From Zobellia uliginosa (GTDB lineage Bacteria > Bacteroidota > Bacteroidia > Flavobacteriales > Flavobacteriaceae): DNA of 64,000 nt. Below the pieces are notes generated by a model, which was not told the DNA's origin, ran no database searches, and saw only the letters and a program-made list of their open reading frames with translations. Below, piece by piece: positions 36,503 through 45,023 of this stretch (the first letter of the stretch is position 1; each line of letters begins with the position of its first letter). The translations under genes were made by a program, and so were the position numbers. The stretch spans positions 558,001 to 622,000 of the forward strand of contig NZ_JAHKPY010000002.1 in NCBI RefSeq assembly GCF_018860745.1. The letters are read 5' to 3'.

Positions 36503-37759
36503 ATGATTGAGAAACGTTTTGTTGTGATTTTGGTTTTGTTGTGTATTTTCAAGTTGTCCGGACAAACTGTAAAAATTTCAGACTTCGGTTTTGATGCTTT
36601 TGATTCTACAAAACATATTTATGATGCTATTTTATCAGAAAACGATACTGTCATTTTTGATAAGCAGCATACGCAGTGGATAACAGGCCCATTACTTTTT
36701 AATCAGTTGAAAAACAAAGTGTTGGTTTTTGAGGAAGGCGTCATGCTATGCGCTAAGGAAGGAGGTTTTGTTAAAACTACGGATGCTTTAATGGAATTTC
36801 GTAATTCACATAATGTCATAATTATAGGAAACTCCGCTATCTTGCAAATGAATAAGAAAGAATATACTGATGGGGAGTGGAGACATTGTATCAGCCTAAG
36901 AAGTTGCACCAGTATAAATATTTCCAATTTAACACTCAAAGATTCAGGGGGAGATGGTATTTATATAGCGGGAAGTAAAAAAGGCGAATTTTCGGAAAAC
37001 ATTCAAATTGAAAATATAGTATCGGATAATAATAAGAGACAGGGAATGTCGATTGTTAGTGCCAAGAATGTGACTATTAAAAATAGTATTTTCAAAAATA
37101 CCAAAGGAACCCTTCCAGAAGCTGGGGTAGATGTAGAACCAAATTCAAAACTTGATCGTATTCAGGGTATTCGCTTTTACGACTGTACATTTGTTGAGAA
37201 TAACCATGCGGGTGTTGTTCTTGCATTGCATAATTTAGAAAGTGATTCCGCTCCAGTTGATATTGAATTTGTTAATTGCGTAGTAGAAAATAATCATGAT
37301 AAAGGCAATAAATATATAGCGAGCGAATTAATCTTCAATGCCCATAAAACCAACCCTGTAAAAGGTAAGGTTGTTTTCGAGAATTGTTTGATAAAAAATT
37401 CAAAATGGGGTCTTTTCTATAGTAGGAAGACTGTTGAAGCCTACAATGTTACTTTTAAAAATTGTTCTGCTTTGAATATTTGTAAAGACGGATCATATCC
37501 ACCTATTTATTTGGAAGTGCCAGATTATTACAAGGGTAGTTATCAATTAGGAGGTTTTATTTTTGATAATTTAACACTACAATACAATGCTAATGTACCC
37601 TACATGTCAATAAGGGGCTCGACGCTACCCACGTTAAAAAATGTTTCTAGTATTTCAGGCGATATAACATTGATAAGTACCCAAGAACCTAAAGTGGAAT
37701 ATATAAAATATAGTGGTTCCAATAATATTGATGTAAATATTAATATTACCCAAGAATAA
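36503..37759 (+). CDS. Exported right-handed parallel beta-helix protein
   Basis: The product is a 418-residue periplasmic or secreted protein with a signal peptide (RFVVILVLLCIFKLSGQ) and no lipobox. The mature part is a pectate-lyase-like beta-helix with many Asn-rich turns. Landmarks are LKDSGGDGIYIAG near 150, NNKRQGMSIVSAKNVTIKN near 175 and EAGVDVEPN near 208, which together could form a catalytic groove. It matches the C-terminal 395 residues of the 1241-residue lipoprotein at 45024 from end to end. It is the only plus-strand gene in this arm. A lyase, epimerase or hydrolase of the locus polymer is inferred; no catalytic residues are proven. Confidence 0.8.
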   Translation: MIEKRFVVILVLLCIFKLSGQTVKISDFGFDAFDSTKHIYDAILSENDTVIFDKQHTQWITGPLLFNQLKNKVLVFEEGVMLCAKEGGFVKTTDALMEFRNSHNVIIIGNSAILQMNKKEYTDGEWRHCISLRSCTSINISNLTLKDSGGDGIYIAGSKKGEFSENIQIENIVSDNNKRQGMSIVSAKNVTIKNSIFKNTKGTLPEAGVDVEPNSKLDRIQGIRFYDCTFVENNHAGVVLALHNLESDSAPVDIEFVNCVVENNHDKGNKYIASELIFNAHKTNPVKGKVVFENCLIKNSKWGLFYSRKTVEAYNVTFKNCSALNICKDGSYPPIYLEVPDYYKGSYQLGGFIFDNLTLQYNANVPYMSIRGSTLPTLKNVSSISGDITLISTQEPKVEYIKYSGSNNIDVNINITQE

Positions 37760-37812
37760 AACGAGTCCTAATCTGACTTTACAACTCTAATTAGAATACT
37801 TATTTGACAGGT

Positions 37813-39423
37813 CTATTTCAGTTTAAGATATTCATTGAAATACCTGCGGCCTAATTCTCTTTGACCTGCAGCATCATAGTGAATATAATCTACCTCATCA
37901 TCACCTTGTTTCACAATAGTTGATGGATATGATGGATTTGCAAACCCTACAATGTTTACTCTGTTAACTGTGTCTGCCAATAATTGTTGATGTGTTATTC
38001 TCTCAGGTTTTGTATTGACCCAGAAAGGTACCATTCCGCCAAGAATAAAGGGTGTGCTAATTTGTTTAAGGTCGGTTCTTACATCAGAAATAAATTGGTC
38101 TAAAGTATTGGCAAAATTTTTGTTGTATACATCGTTTTCCCCTTGATGCCACAATATTACTTTTAAACTACTTGATGGATATTTCTGCAGTACATGCGTA
38201 ACTCTTTCAATCATGTCATTGTACAGGAGGTCACCCTTGTTCCAATCACCATCTTTAAAACCTGTGCTGTTTTTCCCACAAGGAATAATTAGTATTTCCC
38301 TATTGCTGTTAAGAAGTTGATTTTTATAAAGTTTAGCAAAAGTTAAACCGAAACCAATTTTACCAGTGCTTCTGGTGTGATGATCTAATGGTTCGACGGC
38401 ATCAACGATTTTATAATCATTACCGTTGTTTCTTCCAAATTGATTGATTCTATCCTCACTTGCGTCAAGAGTTGAGTTATATCCCGTTCCTCCGTGAGTA
38501 TTGGATTGCCCTGCAATTAAAATAATATCATAACCGAACTCTTCGGTTTCTGGAGTAATTTCTTCTGATGGTTCTTCATTAGTTGGCACTTGTTCGCTTA
38601 TCACATCGTCTTCAATATCTTCATCAATATCTTTTTCAGCCTCATTTTTCTGAATTTCTTCTTCTTCTTCTTCTTCTTCTTCTTCTTCTTCTTCTTTTTC
38701 TTCCTCTTTTTCTTCTTCCTCTTTTTCTTCTTCGAAATTCTCCTCAGTATCATTGTTCACCAATTCATCCTTTAATTCACCTTCATACGTCACCCACAAT
38801 TTCGGACTAGTTTCTGGCGAACTCTCTTTTGAATTTACCAGAATTTCATTTCCTTCTGAAAGAGCAAGAATAAATGTATTTTCGTTCTTATTAAGTTTTG
38901 AAACATTAAGATCAATGAATCTTTTGTTATTTTGTTGAGATATTTCCTCCGATATATTTATTATTTCTCCGATTTCTGGTAAAACTATTGAATCAAGATT
39001 AATTTCATTCCAAATAGGTGAGTCTCCTTTGATAATATTTATTTTACCATCACCGAATTCGCCAATTATGGATAATTCCAAAGTGGCCGTTAAAATGGTA
39101 TCTTTAATTCTGTCTAAATTAAACTTAATATAGCCAAGATTTTCTTGTTGTTCTAATATGATAATTGTATCATTTACTCCTTGTTTCCCGGATAAGTATA
39201 TGTCATCGGTAGGGGTAAAGGCAAACTGACTATAGATTATGGAGTCTTGTACTTCCTCAGGAGCAGATACATTATCCTCAACCGTTATCAATCCTATTGC
39301 ATCCGCTAAGTCTTCTTCTTCTTTACTACATGAAATTACAATAACTGAGACTATAGCAACAAACAATAGCCTAAAAAGTAGTTTATGCTTTTTGAAAATA
39401 TGTATTGAATGGGATGAAATCAT
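37813..39423 (-). CDS. Lipoprotein with DNRLRE-like module, Glu-rich stalk and SASA/CE6-type esterase domain
   Basis: The product is a 536-residue surface lipoprotein with the modified Cys at residue 32 (VIVISCSKEEE). Residues about 62-215 form a beta-sandwich resembling DNRLRE/CBM96 modules and match the N-terminal module of the protein at 45024. Residues 228-278 are a Glu-rich stalk, encoded in part by 13 GAA codons in a row. Residues about 297-536 are a sialate-O-acetylesterase/CE6-like SGNH domain, with IAGQSNTHGG (Ser307), WHQGEND (425-431) and DYIH (Asp512, His515). It would remove O-acetyl groups from extracellular glycan. It is transcribed toward the convergent beta-helix gene. Confidence 0.82.
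   Translation of the reverse strand: MISSHSIHIFKKHKLLFRLLFVAIVSVIVISCSKEEEDLADAIGLITVEDNVSAPEEVQDSIIYSQFAFTPTDDIYLSGKQGVNDTIIILEQQENLGYIKFNLDRIKDTILTATLELSIIGEFGDGKINIIKGDSPIWNEINLDSIVLPEIGEIINISEEISQQNNKRFIDLNVSKLNKNENTFILALSEGNEILVNSKESSPETSPKLWVTYEGELKDELVNNDTEENFEEEKEEEEKEEEKEEEEEEEEEEEEEIQKNEAEKDIDEDIEDDVISEQVPTNEEPSEEITPETEEFGYDIILIAGQSNTHGGTGYNSTLDASEDRINQFGRNNGNDYKIVDAVEPLDHHTRSTGKIGFGLTFAKLYKNQLLNSNREILIIPCGKNSTGFKDGDWNKGDLLYNDMIERVTHVLQKYPSSSLKVILWHQGENDVYNKNFANTLDQFISDVRTDLKQISTPFILGGMVPFWVNTKPERITHQQLLADTVNRVNIVGFANPSYPSTIVKQGDDEVDYIHYDAAGQRELGRRYFNEYLKLK
38656..38694. repeat. (TTC)13 trinucleotide microsatellite in the esterase stalk
   Basis: Thirteen uninterrupted TTC units (GAA on the coding strand) encode 13 Glu in a row, with further imperfect TTC/TTT units on both sides. 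Slippage in whole triplets would change stalk length without breaking the reading frame. Confidence 0.9.
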
Positions 39424-39543
39424 GAAAAGGTAGGTTAATTAAAAGAGTACCATAATTTGGAGAGGTACTTATCTTTTAATTAAACGTTCAATATGCGGTA
39501 ATTAGTCAATTTTTTCGTTAAACGGTGCCGTTAATTGTAATTT

Positions 39544-39556
39544 TCGATGAAGTGAC
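39544..39556. promoter_or_regulatory. Copy of the shared TCGATGAARTG motif upstream of the esterase lipoprotein
   Basis: TCGATGAAGTGAC lies 121 bases before the start codon at 39423. It reads on the plus strand while the gene is on the minus strand, the same arrangement as upstream of the lipoproteins at 40243 and 45024. Confidence 0.5.
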
Positions 39557-39625
39557 ATTTCTCTTAACATTAAAAGCTTTTTATAGAGTAGACATTTCGT
39601 AAAAAAAGAAGATAGAGCGTATCGA

Positions 39626-40168
39626 TTAGCCCTTTAAAATATAATTGATATAATCTTCCGTTGGATTTTCCTTCGCAATAATTTGGGCAGGATTACCAAT
39701 TACTAATGAATTTTCAGGTACATCAGAATTGACAAAAGAGTTTGGAGCAATTAGAACATTGTTACCAATTTTTATATTTCCCGCAATAACAGTACCTGTT
39801 CCAATCCATACCTCGTTACCAATAATTGGAGACCCTTTACGTTTCCCTCTATTGGTTTGCCCAATGGTAATTGAATGAGATAGATTACAGTTATTTCCTA
39901 TTACAGCTTTTTCGTTAATCACGATCATTCCAAAATGACCCAAATAAAGACCATGACCAATTTTGGTTTTAATAGGAATTTGAATACCATATTTATAACG
40001 AAGTTTTTTCAGGACATATCGGTAATATATTCCTGATATGGAGAATCTTTTTTTGGAAGCCGCTTTTCTGAAGTAATATGTAAATTTAAAACCCTCGGAT
40101 TTAAAACCTTTTCTTATACTAGATTCTCCTTTATATCTGTATAAATCGTATTTAATATGATGCTCCAT
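39626..40168 (-). CDS. Left-handed beta-helix acetyltransferase, CysE/serine acetyltransferase-like
   Basis: The product is a 180-residue hexapeptide-repeat acyltransferase. The repeats start near residue 70 (KIGHGLYLGHFGMIVINEKA) and continue through IGNNCNLSHSITIGQTNRG, IGNEVWIGTGTVIAGNIKIG and APNSFVNSDVPENS, ending in VIGNPA. The LSHSITIGQ stretch carries a conserved His of the SAT group. In polysaccharide loci this type O-acetylates sugars from acetyl-CoA in the cytosol. It lacks the N-terminal Rossmann domain of PglD, so it is not a clear bacillosamine N-acetyltransferase. It sits between two lipoprotein genes. Confidence 0.82.
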   Translation of the reverse strand: MEHHIKYDLYRYKGESSIRKGFKSEGFKFTYYFRKAASKKRFSISGIYYRYVLKKLRYKYGIQIPIKTKIGHGLYLGHFGMIVINEKAVIGNNCNLSHSITIGQTNRGKRKGSPIIGNEVWIGTGTVIAGNIKIGNNVLIAPNSFVNSDVPENSLVIGNPAQIIAKENPTEDYINYILKG

Positions 40169-40242
40169 TATGGATTTTCAAATTATTATTAAGGACTATA
40201 GCTTTCTTGTCGTTACAACTTAATTAAATATACTGGTTAATT

Positions 40243-42081
40243 TTATTCTTGGGCCAAATATTCTAAGAATATTTCTAGGTTTGTATATCCATCGTTGTTA
40301 ACATCCTTTTTGCCATCCGTAGAATCGGTAGGGTCTAAGCCAACTGAGGTTTCCCACTCATCGTCCATTCCATCTTTATCTGAATCTTGATATGCTTCAC
40401 CACTTTTTAAGTTGGGGTAGCCAACGTCGGATACATTTATAAGCATGCCTCCATTTCTATTTATTACGTTTTGTACAACTCTCTCGTCCGAAGAATCTCT
40501 ATTGGGTTTGGATGCCCCTACATTTGCTAATACAGTACTTTCGACTTCAGATGATTGCATGGGGTTAATTCCTGAATTGAAAACAGGTGTGTTCTGTAGA
40601 TAAGGGTTAATATTAGACGATATTTTTGCAGAATTACCGTCTAAAGTATTATCATGAATATAACCTTGAGTGCCTGAAATATTACCATCGGGACAGTTAT
40701 TTAATGAAGCGGTTAGTTGAATAACAGTTTCATTTACACTAACATTAGGATTTGATTTGTAAACATTACCAATAATATCAAATTGATTTTCATAAGTAGG
40801 GTAGGTAGCATCTTTAAAACCGTACACAAGGTTGTTTATCATCTCAAAGCTAGAGGTACAAGTCGAAGACCTTATGTTACGTTCCATATTATGAACAAAG
40901 AGGTTTTTATAAACACTTATATTATTTGCTCGATTCCATAGGATTAATCCGAATTTGTGACTAGTTGAAATATTCTCTCCAACAATACTATTTTGTATGG
41001 TTATATTACGAACATTGCTTGTCCCACCTATTCCACCCATTTCAACGATTTCATCTTTTCCCCAACTCAAGCTACAATGATCAATTATAACGTTTTCTGT
41101 TGTAGTATTATTGAAGGCTATGATTCTAAGAGCATCTTCATTAGAACCTGTAGTTTGCTCACCAGGTCTGATTCTAATATGTCGTACAATAACGTTAGAC
41201 GCCATTATTCTAAATTCAGCACCTTTAATGGCAATACCATCTCCTGGAGCGGTTTGTCCTGCTATGGTTACATTTCCGTTACCGTTGCTAATTTGGAGGT
41301 ATGAATTACACTCTATTGTGCCTGAGACCTTAAAAATAATGGTACGAGGTCCTTCAGCCAATAAAGCGGCTCGTAGACTTCCATTTCCAGAATCATTAAG
41401 GTTGGTAACCTCTATAATTTTTCCACCTCGTCCACCAGTTGCAAATTTACCAAATCCTTCTGCTGAAGGAAACGCTTTTAAATTTTCATATTTTTTATTG
41501 AAAAAGATGGTTACTTTGCCTTCTTCAGTTTTAATTTCTCCTTTTTCATCAGTGGTCTTCACAGTATAAGTGAATGTGTCTTCCTCTTCGTTAGTTTTGT
41601 CATCAAACGTTATCGTTTCGGTTTCTTCTTCGGCTGTTTCTGGTTCCTTAATAGTACTCTCAGTTTGCGCTGATTCCTCTTCGGTTATGTCAGTATTGTT
41701 CTCTTGTGTGGTTTCATTTTCATTGCTTTCTTCGGTATTAACCTCTTCGTTATTATTTCCGGTAGTTATGATATAGGTTAAAGTATTATCTGGGTTAATC
41801 TGTACTGTTCCATTTTTTGGTTGCGAAGTTTCTACGATTTGTACTTTATCGGTATCAATAAAAGTATCATTATCCAATACATCTAAAACAATAGAGCTGT
41901 TTCCGTTTAAATTGTAACTATCGTTAATGAGATATTCACTATAGTTATTAAGACTGCTTTCTCCATCTTGGACGACATAGCTTGCTAATAAATCTACATC
42001 TTTTGAACAAGATGCGGTTAGCAAAAAAAAAGCAAAAGATAGTAGTACTCCTTTTGAGGGAGATATGGTTGTGCAGTGCAT
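40243..42081 (-). CDS. PL1-like (pectate lyase family) lipoprotein
   Basis: The product is a 612-residue surface lipoprotein with Cys25 in FLLTASCSKD. Residues about 50-195 look like a cadherin/Ig-like (Big_9-type) module interrupted by an acidic Glu/Thr-rich insertion. Residues about 203-560 form a right-handed beta-helix of polysaccharide lyase family 1 type, opening AFPSAEGFGKFATGGRGG, with VIVRHIRIRPGE and VIIDHCSLSWGKDE. The C-terminus has two Asp/Asn-rich calcium-type loops, DSDKDGMDDEWE (566) and DVNNDGYTNLE (593). Family members cleave uronate-rich glycans by beta-elimination, which fits a locus that makes UDP-GlcA and possibly UDP-GalA. Substrate inferred. Confidence 0.8.
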   Translation of the reverse strand: MHCTTISPSKGVLLSFAFFLLTASCSKDVDLLASYVVQDGESSLNNYSEYLINDSYNLNGNSSIVLDVLDNDTFIDTDKVQIVETSQPKNGTVQINPDNTLTYIITTGNNNEEVNTEESNENETTQENNTDITEEESAQTESTIKEPETAEEETETITFDDKTNEEEDTFTYTVKTTDEKGEIKTEEGKVTIFFNKKYENLKAFPSAEGFGKFATGGRGGKIIEVTNLNDSGNGSLRAALLAEGPRTIIFKVSGTIECNSYLQISNGNGNVTIAGQTAPGDGIAIKGAEFRIMASNVIVRHIRIRPGEQTTGSNEDALRIIAFNNTTTENVIIDHCSLSWGKDEIVEMGGIGGTSNVRNITIQNSIVGENISTSHKFGLILWNRANNISVYKNLFVHNMERNIRSSTCTSSFEMINNLVYGFKDATYPTYENQFDIIGNVYKSNPNVSVNETVIQLTASLNNCPDGNISGTQGYIHDNTLDGNSAKISSNINPYLQNTPVFNSGINPMQSSEVESTVLANVGASKPNRDSSDERVVQNVINRNGGMLINVSDVGYPNLKSGEAYQDSDKDGMDDEWETSVGLDPTDSTDGKKDVNNDGYTNLEIFLEYLAQE

Positions 42082-42539
42082 AAGTAGGAGTTGTTTAGTC
42101 AGAAAAACAGCTTTGGGAACTATTTATCTAGCTTTGTTTCATCATTCTTCTCTATGAAAATTTTTGTTCATTCATCTTACTTTTGAATCAATTGAACGAA
42201 TTTTGTTTTATAACTCCATCAGAGTTTTGTTTGTTGCTTACTAAGCTCTTTTTTAGATGAACTGCACTATACCTAATTGTGATTATCGATGAAGTGTGTT
42301 AAAATAATGTTTTGAGGTAATGTAAAGCATTGATCACTTAGTGAAAATAGAAGAGTTTGGCGTTAAGTTAGTTTTTGTGTTAAGAAGATTAAAAATAGAT
42401 ACCATAGAACATGGACCTGAACTATTCAGGTGGAGTTTTAAACTATCTGTGTAGGAAAGCTTGTATTAGCAAAAATAGTTTTTCAAGAGGTTTTAGGGAG
42501 CTTATAAAATAAAATCGTAGACCTGTTATTTGTATTGAT
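42082..42539. other. 458-base intergenic region upstream of the PL1-like lipoprotein
   Basis: No gene is supported. It contains TCGATGAAGTGTG at 42286-42298 and a degenerate copy TAGATGAACTGCA at 42254-42266, both about 175-215 bases before the start at 42081. The remaining AT-rich sequence shows nothing I can name. Confidence 0.5.
42254..42298. promoter_or_regulatory. Two copies of the shared TCGATGAARTG motif upstream of the PL1-like lipoprotein
   Basis: One full copy (42286-42298) and one with two changes (42254-42266) start 32 bases apart, both reading on the plus strand opposite to the gene. Confidence 0.5.
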
Positions 42540-43322
42540 TTAATTGTGTTCGTTTAGGAATTGAAATATCTGATTAGCAATAAGCTCATTCCCTTCCTTT
42601 GTATAATGTCCATCAGAAAAACGATATTTATCTCCAATGTGTAATTCAATAATAGGCTGATTCACACCATTTTTAATAAGTGACTTTTTGGTTAGGTTGT
42701 CATGAACCAAATACACAACATTATCCAAATCAGATTCAAATAGTTCAAAGTTGGGCTGTGAATAGAATTTAGGGCCATTAAGTTTTTGGTTGATTAAATT
42801 AACGATTTTAAAAGAGGATTCCTGTTTTTTATTTACCTGTTTCTTGTAAACTAAATCGTTAGTCCCGCTTATTAGTATAAAAACTAGTTTAGCTTCTTTT
42901 AAATCATAGGTTTTATAAATGTCATTGTATGTATTTAGATTTCCGCCGCTAGCTCCAAAATTAAAAACTTTTGCATCAATTGTTTCATCTAATAAGTAAG
43001 CGATTGAATTGTATGTACCACAAATTTCTGATTTCACGAATGAATCACCAACTAATGCATAATTTTCGCTTAATTCATTAGTTTCAAAATCAATGTGAGA
43101 ATAAAAACCCAAATTATTTATATTTAATCTTATTTTCTCTCCATTTGGATTATAGCCAATAGAATCATTTTTATTTGCAATAGATGGAGTAGTAAAGACC
43201 CGCTTAATATCTGCTGTAAATTGCCTGACACTAAAAATAGGGGAGGTGAGGCCTTGAAAGCATTCAAAAACTACAATGAATAATAAGAGGAAAACAAAAC
43301 TATTGAGTATTAATTTCTTCAT
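42540..43322 (-). CDS. SGNH-fold O-acyltransferase partner (pair B)
   Basis: The product is a 260-residue protein with an N-terminal signal anchor (LILNSFVFLLLFIVVFECF) and a periplasmic SGNH hydrolase fold. Block I is ALVGDSFVKS (Ser near residue 93), block III is LISGTNDLVY, and the Asp-His pair is in FSDGHYTKEGN near residue 236. It is shorter than its pair A counterpart and not closely similar outside the motifs. It starts 2 bases after the MBOAT stop, so the two are coupled. It likely transfers an acyl group to a different position or sugar from pair A. Confidence 0.78.
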   Translation of the reverse strand: MKKLILNSFVFLLLFIVVFECFQGLTSPIFSVRQFTADIKRVFTTPSIANKNDSIGYNPNGEKIRLNINNLGFYSHIDFETNELSENYALVGDSFVKSEICGTYNSIAYLLDETIDAKVFNFGASGGNLNTYNDIYKTYDLKEAKLVFILISGTNDLVYKKQVNKKQESSFKIVNLINQKLNGPKFYSQPNFELFESDLDNVVYLVHDNLTKKSLIKNGVNQPIIELHIGDKYRFSDGHYTKEGNELIANQIFQFLNEHN

Positions 43323-43324
43323 GA

Positions 43325-44752
43325 TTAAAATTGAAAGTATATAAAATCTGTTTGAACAACACCAAAATATAGTACCACATGGAAGAGTAGAAAAATGTAA
43401 AATAAAATCCTAATAATTTTATATTTTGAAATAGTAGATAATCTTTCATCTTTTCTCAAAAACCATTCTATAATTATGAATACAAGACAGTAGCCCACAC
43501 CTTGAAGTTTTGAACTGGGTAATTGAATTTCAATAAACATTTTTTTTATGTACAAAAAAGCATTTGAAATAGTATCGCTACGAAAGAATACCCAAGCAAT
43601 AACAACAAAAAAATAAGTAACACTAATCTCAATGAACTCTTTTATAGACGGTAGAAATTTATTTTGGGCAACAATACCTCCTACATATTTTCTATTTAGA
43701 TCAAAGTAAAATAATGGAACATATAATAAAGCATGTATAAAACCCCACATTAAAAAAGTCCAATTTGCACCATGCCAAAAACCACTAACCAAGAAGATGA
43801 TAAATATATTTTTTAGAGATTGCCATTTACCCCCTTTTGACCCACCTAACGGTATATATAGGTAATCTCGAAACCAAGTTGACAGTGAGATATGCCATCT
43901 TCGCCAGAATTCACCAATATTTCTTGAGAAATAAGGAAACTTGAAATTAGACATTAGCTCAAAACCAAATAACTTAGACGTACCTATGGCAATATCTGAA
44001 TACCCACTAAAATCACAATATATCTGAAAGGAAAAATAAATAGCACCGAGCCATAGTGTTCCTCCATCATAGTCTTGATAGTTTGCAAATATATCGTTAG
44101 CCCTTGGGGCTAAAGAATCTGCGATTACAACTTTTTTAAACATTCCGTACAAGATCAACCGAAGGCCTTGAACAGATTGTTTATAATCGAATTTTCTTTT
44201 ATTTAGAATTTGAGGTAATAAGTTTGTTGCTCTCTCTATAGGACCTGCTACTAATTGGGGGAAAAATGCAACAAAAGAGGCAAAGCCTATAAAATCTGAT
44301 GTAGCTTTTAAATTCTTTCTATAGATGTCTATTGTGTATGACATTGTTTGAAAGGTATAAAATGAAATACCAACTGGTAAAATTATGTTTATAGTCCATC
44401 TATTTGCCGGGGAGAAACCTAACTCCATCAACAACTCCATTAAGGAATCAATAAAAAAATTGAAGTATTTAAATACGGCAAGAACGCCAATATTAAAAAG
44501 AATACTTACCCAAAGATAAATTTTTTGTTTAGACGGTTTGAGCTCGTTTTGGACTTTTAAACCTATAAAGAAATCAACTAAAGTGGATAGCAAGATTAAA
44601 AATAGGAAGCGATAGTCCCACCACCCATAAAACACATAAGAACTAACTAGTATCACTAAATTTTGCGCCTTTAAATTAACCTTAAAAAGAAGCCAATATA
44701 AAACGTAAACTATGGGAAGAAATATTAAAAAATCATTTGAGTTAAAAAGCAC
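43325..44752 (-). CDS. MBOAT-family O-acyltransferase, AlgI-like (pair B)
   Basis: The product is a 475-residue polytopic membrane protein similar to the MBOAT at 20332 throughout (MLFNSNDFLIFLPIVYVLYW against MLFNSLDFLIFLPVVFILYW at the start). It has STWFRDYLYIPLGGSKGG and SGFWHGANWTF with the invariant His near residue 320. It carries an acyl group across the inner membrane for its SGNH partner. The pair looks like a duplicated module whose SGNH half diverged faster. The 271 bases separating it from the stop of the next gene show only a weak hairpin. Confidence 0.9.
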   Translation of the reverse strand: MLFNSNDFLIFLPIVYVLYWLLFKVNLKAQNLVILVSSYVFYGWWDYRFLFLILLSTLVDFFIGLKVQNELKPSKQKIYLWVSILFNIGVLAVFKYFNFFIDSLMELLMELGFSPANRWTINIILPVGISFYTFQTMSYTIDIYRKNLKATSDFIGFASFVAFFPQLVAGPIERATNLLPQILNKRKFDYKQSVQGLRLILYGMFKKVVIADSLAPRANDIFANYQDYDGGTLWLGAIYFSFQIYCDFSGYSDIAIGTSKLFGFELMSNFKFPYFSRNIGEFWRRWHISLSTWFRDYLYIPLGGSKGGKWQSLKNIFIIFLVSGFWHGANWTFLMWGFIHALLYVPLFYFDLNRKYVGGIVAQNKFLPSIKEFIEISVTYFFVVIAWVFFRSDTISNAFLYIKKMFIEIQLPSSKLQGVGYCLVFIIIEWFLRKDERLSTISKYKIIRILFYIFLLFHVVLYFGVVQTDFIYFQF

Positions 44753-44944
44753 AGAATTCTAATTTTTTTAGAAATGTAAAGATATACTTTCAAAGAATAA
44801 CGAAAGGGTTTAACTTATTTATTTCCTACTTACCAATTAAATAAATGGCAATAGGGGTAGAATGCAATTTAACTTACTTTCTCATTCTTAAAATTGGCTA
44901 GGTAAATTTTTTATTTTCACCTTATTTGAAAACAAAATGCAAAT

Positions 44945-44971
44945 AACGCCTAATATAAGCCTATAGGTGTT
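44945..44971 (-). terminator. Possible weak terminator after the large PKD/beta-helix lipoprotein gene
   Basis: The arms AACGCCTA and TAGGTGTT pair over 8 bp with one G-T wobble. On the minus strand they are followed by a T-rich stretch. It lies about 50 bases past the stop at 45024. Confidence 0.3.
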
Positions 44972-45023
44972 AATTACATTTCGTTTTCGCAAGTACTATG
45001 AATTATTTGAGGGTATTTACAAT

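Noticed and set aside
38583-38810. Leu/Phe-rich plus-strand ORFs over the (TTC)13 tract
   Set aside because: Antisense translation of the Glu stalk. The apparent membrane-like peptide is an artefact of the triplet repeat.
39626-40168. Hexapeptide acetyltransferase as PglD (bacillosamine N-acetyltransferase)
   Set aside because: It lacks the N-terminal Rossmann-like domain of PglD and its repeats match the CysE-like group, so a specific PglD call is not justified.
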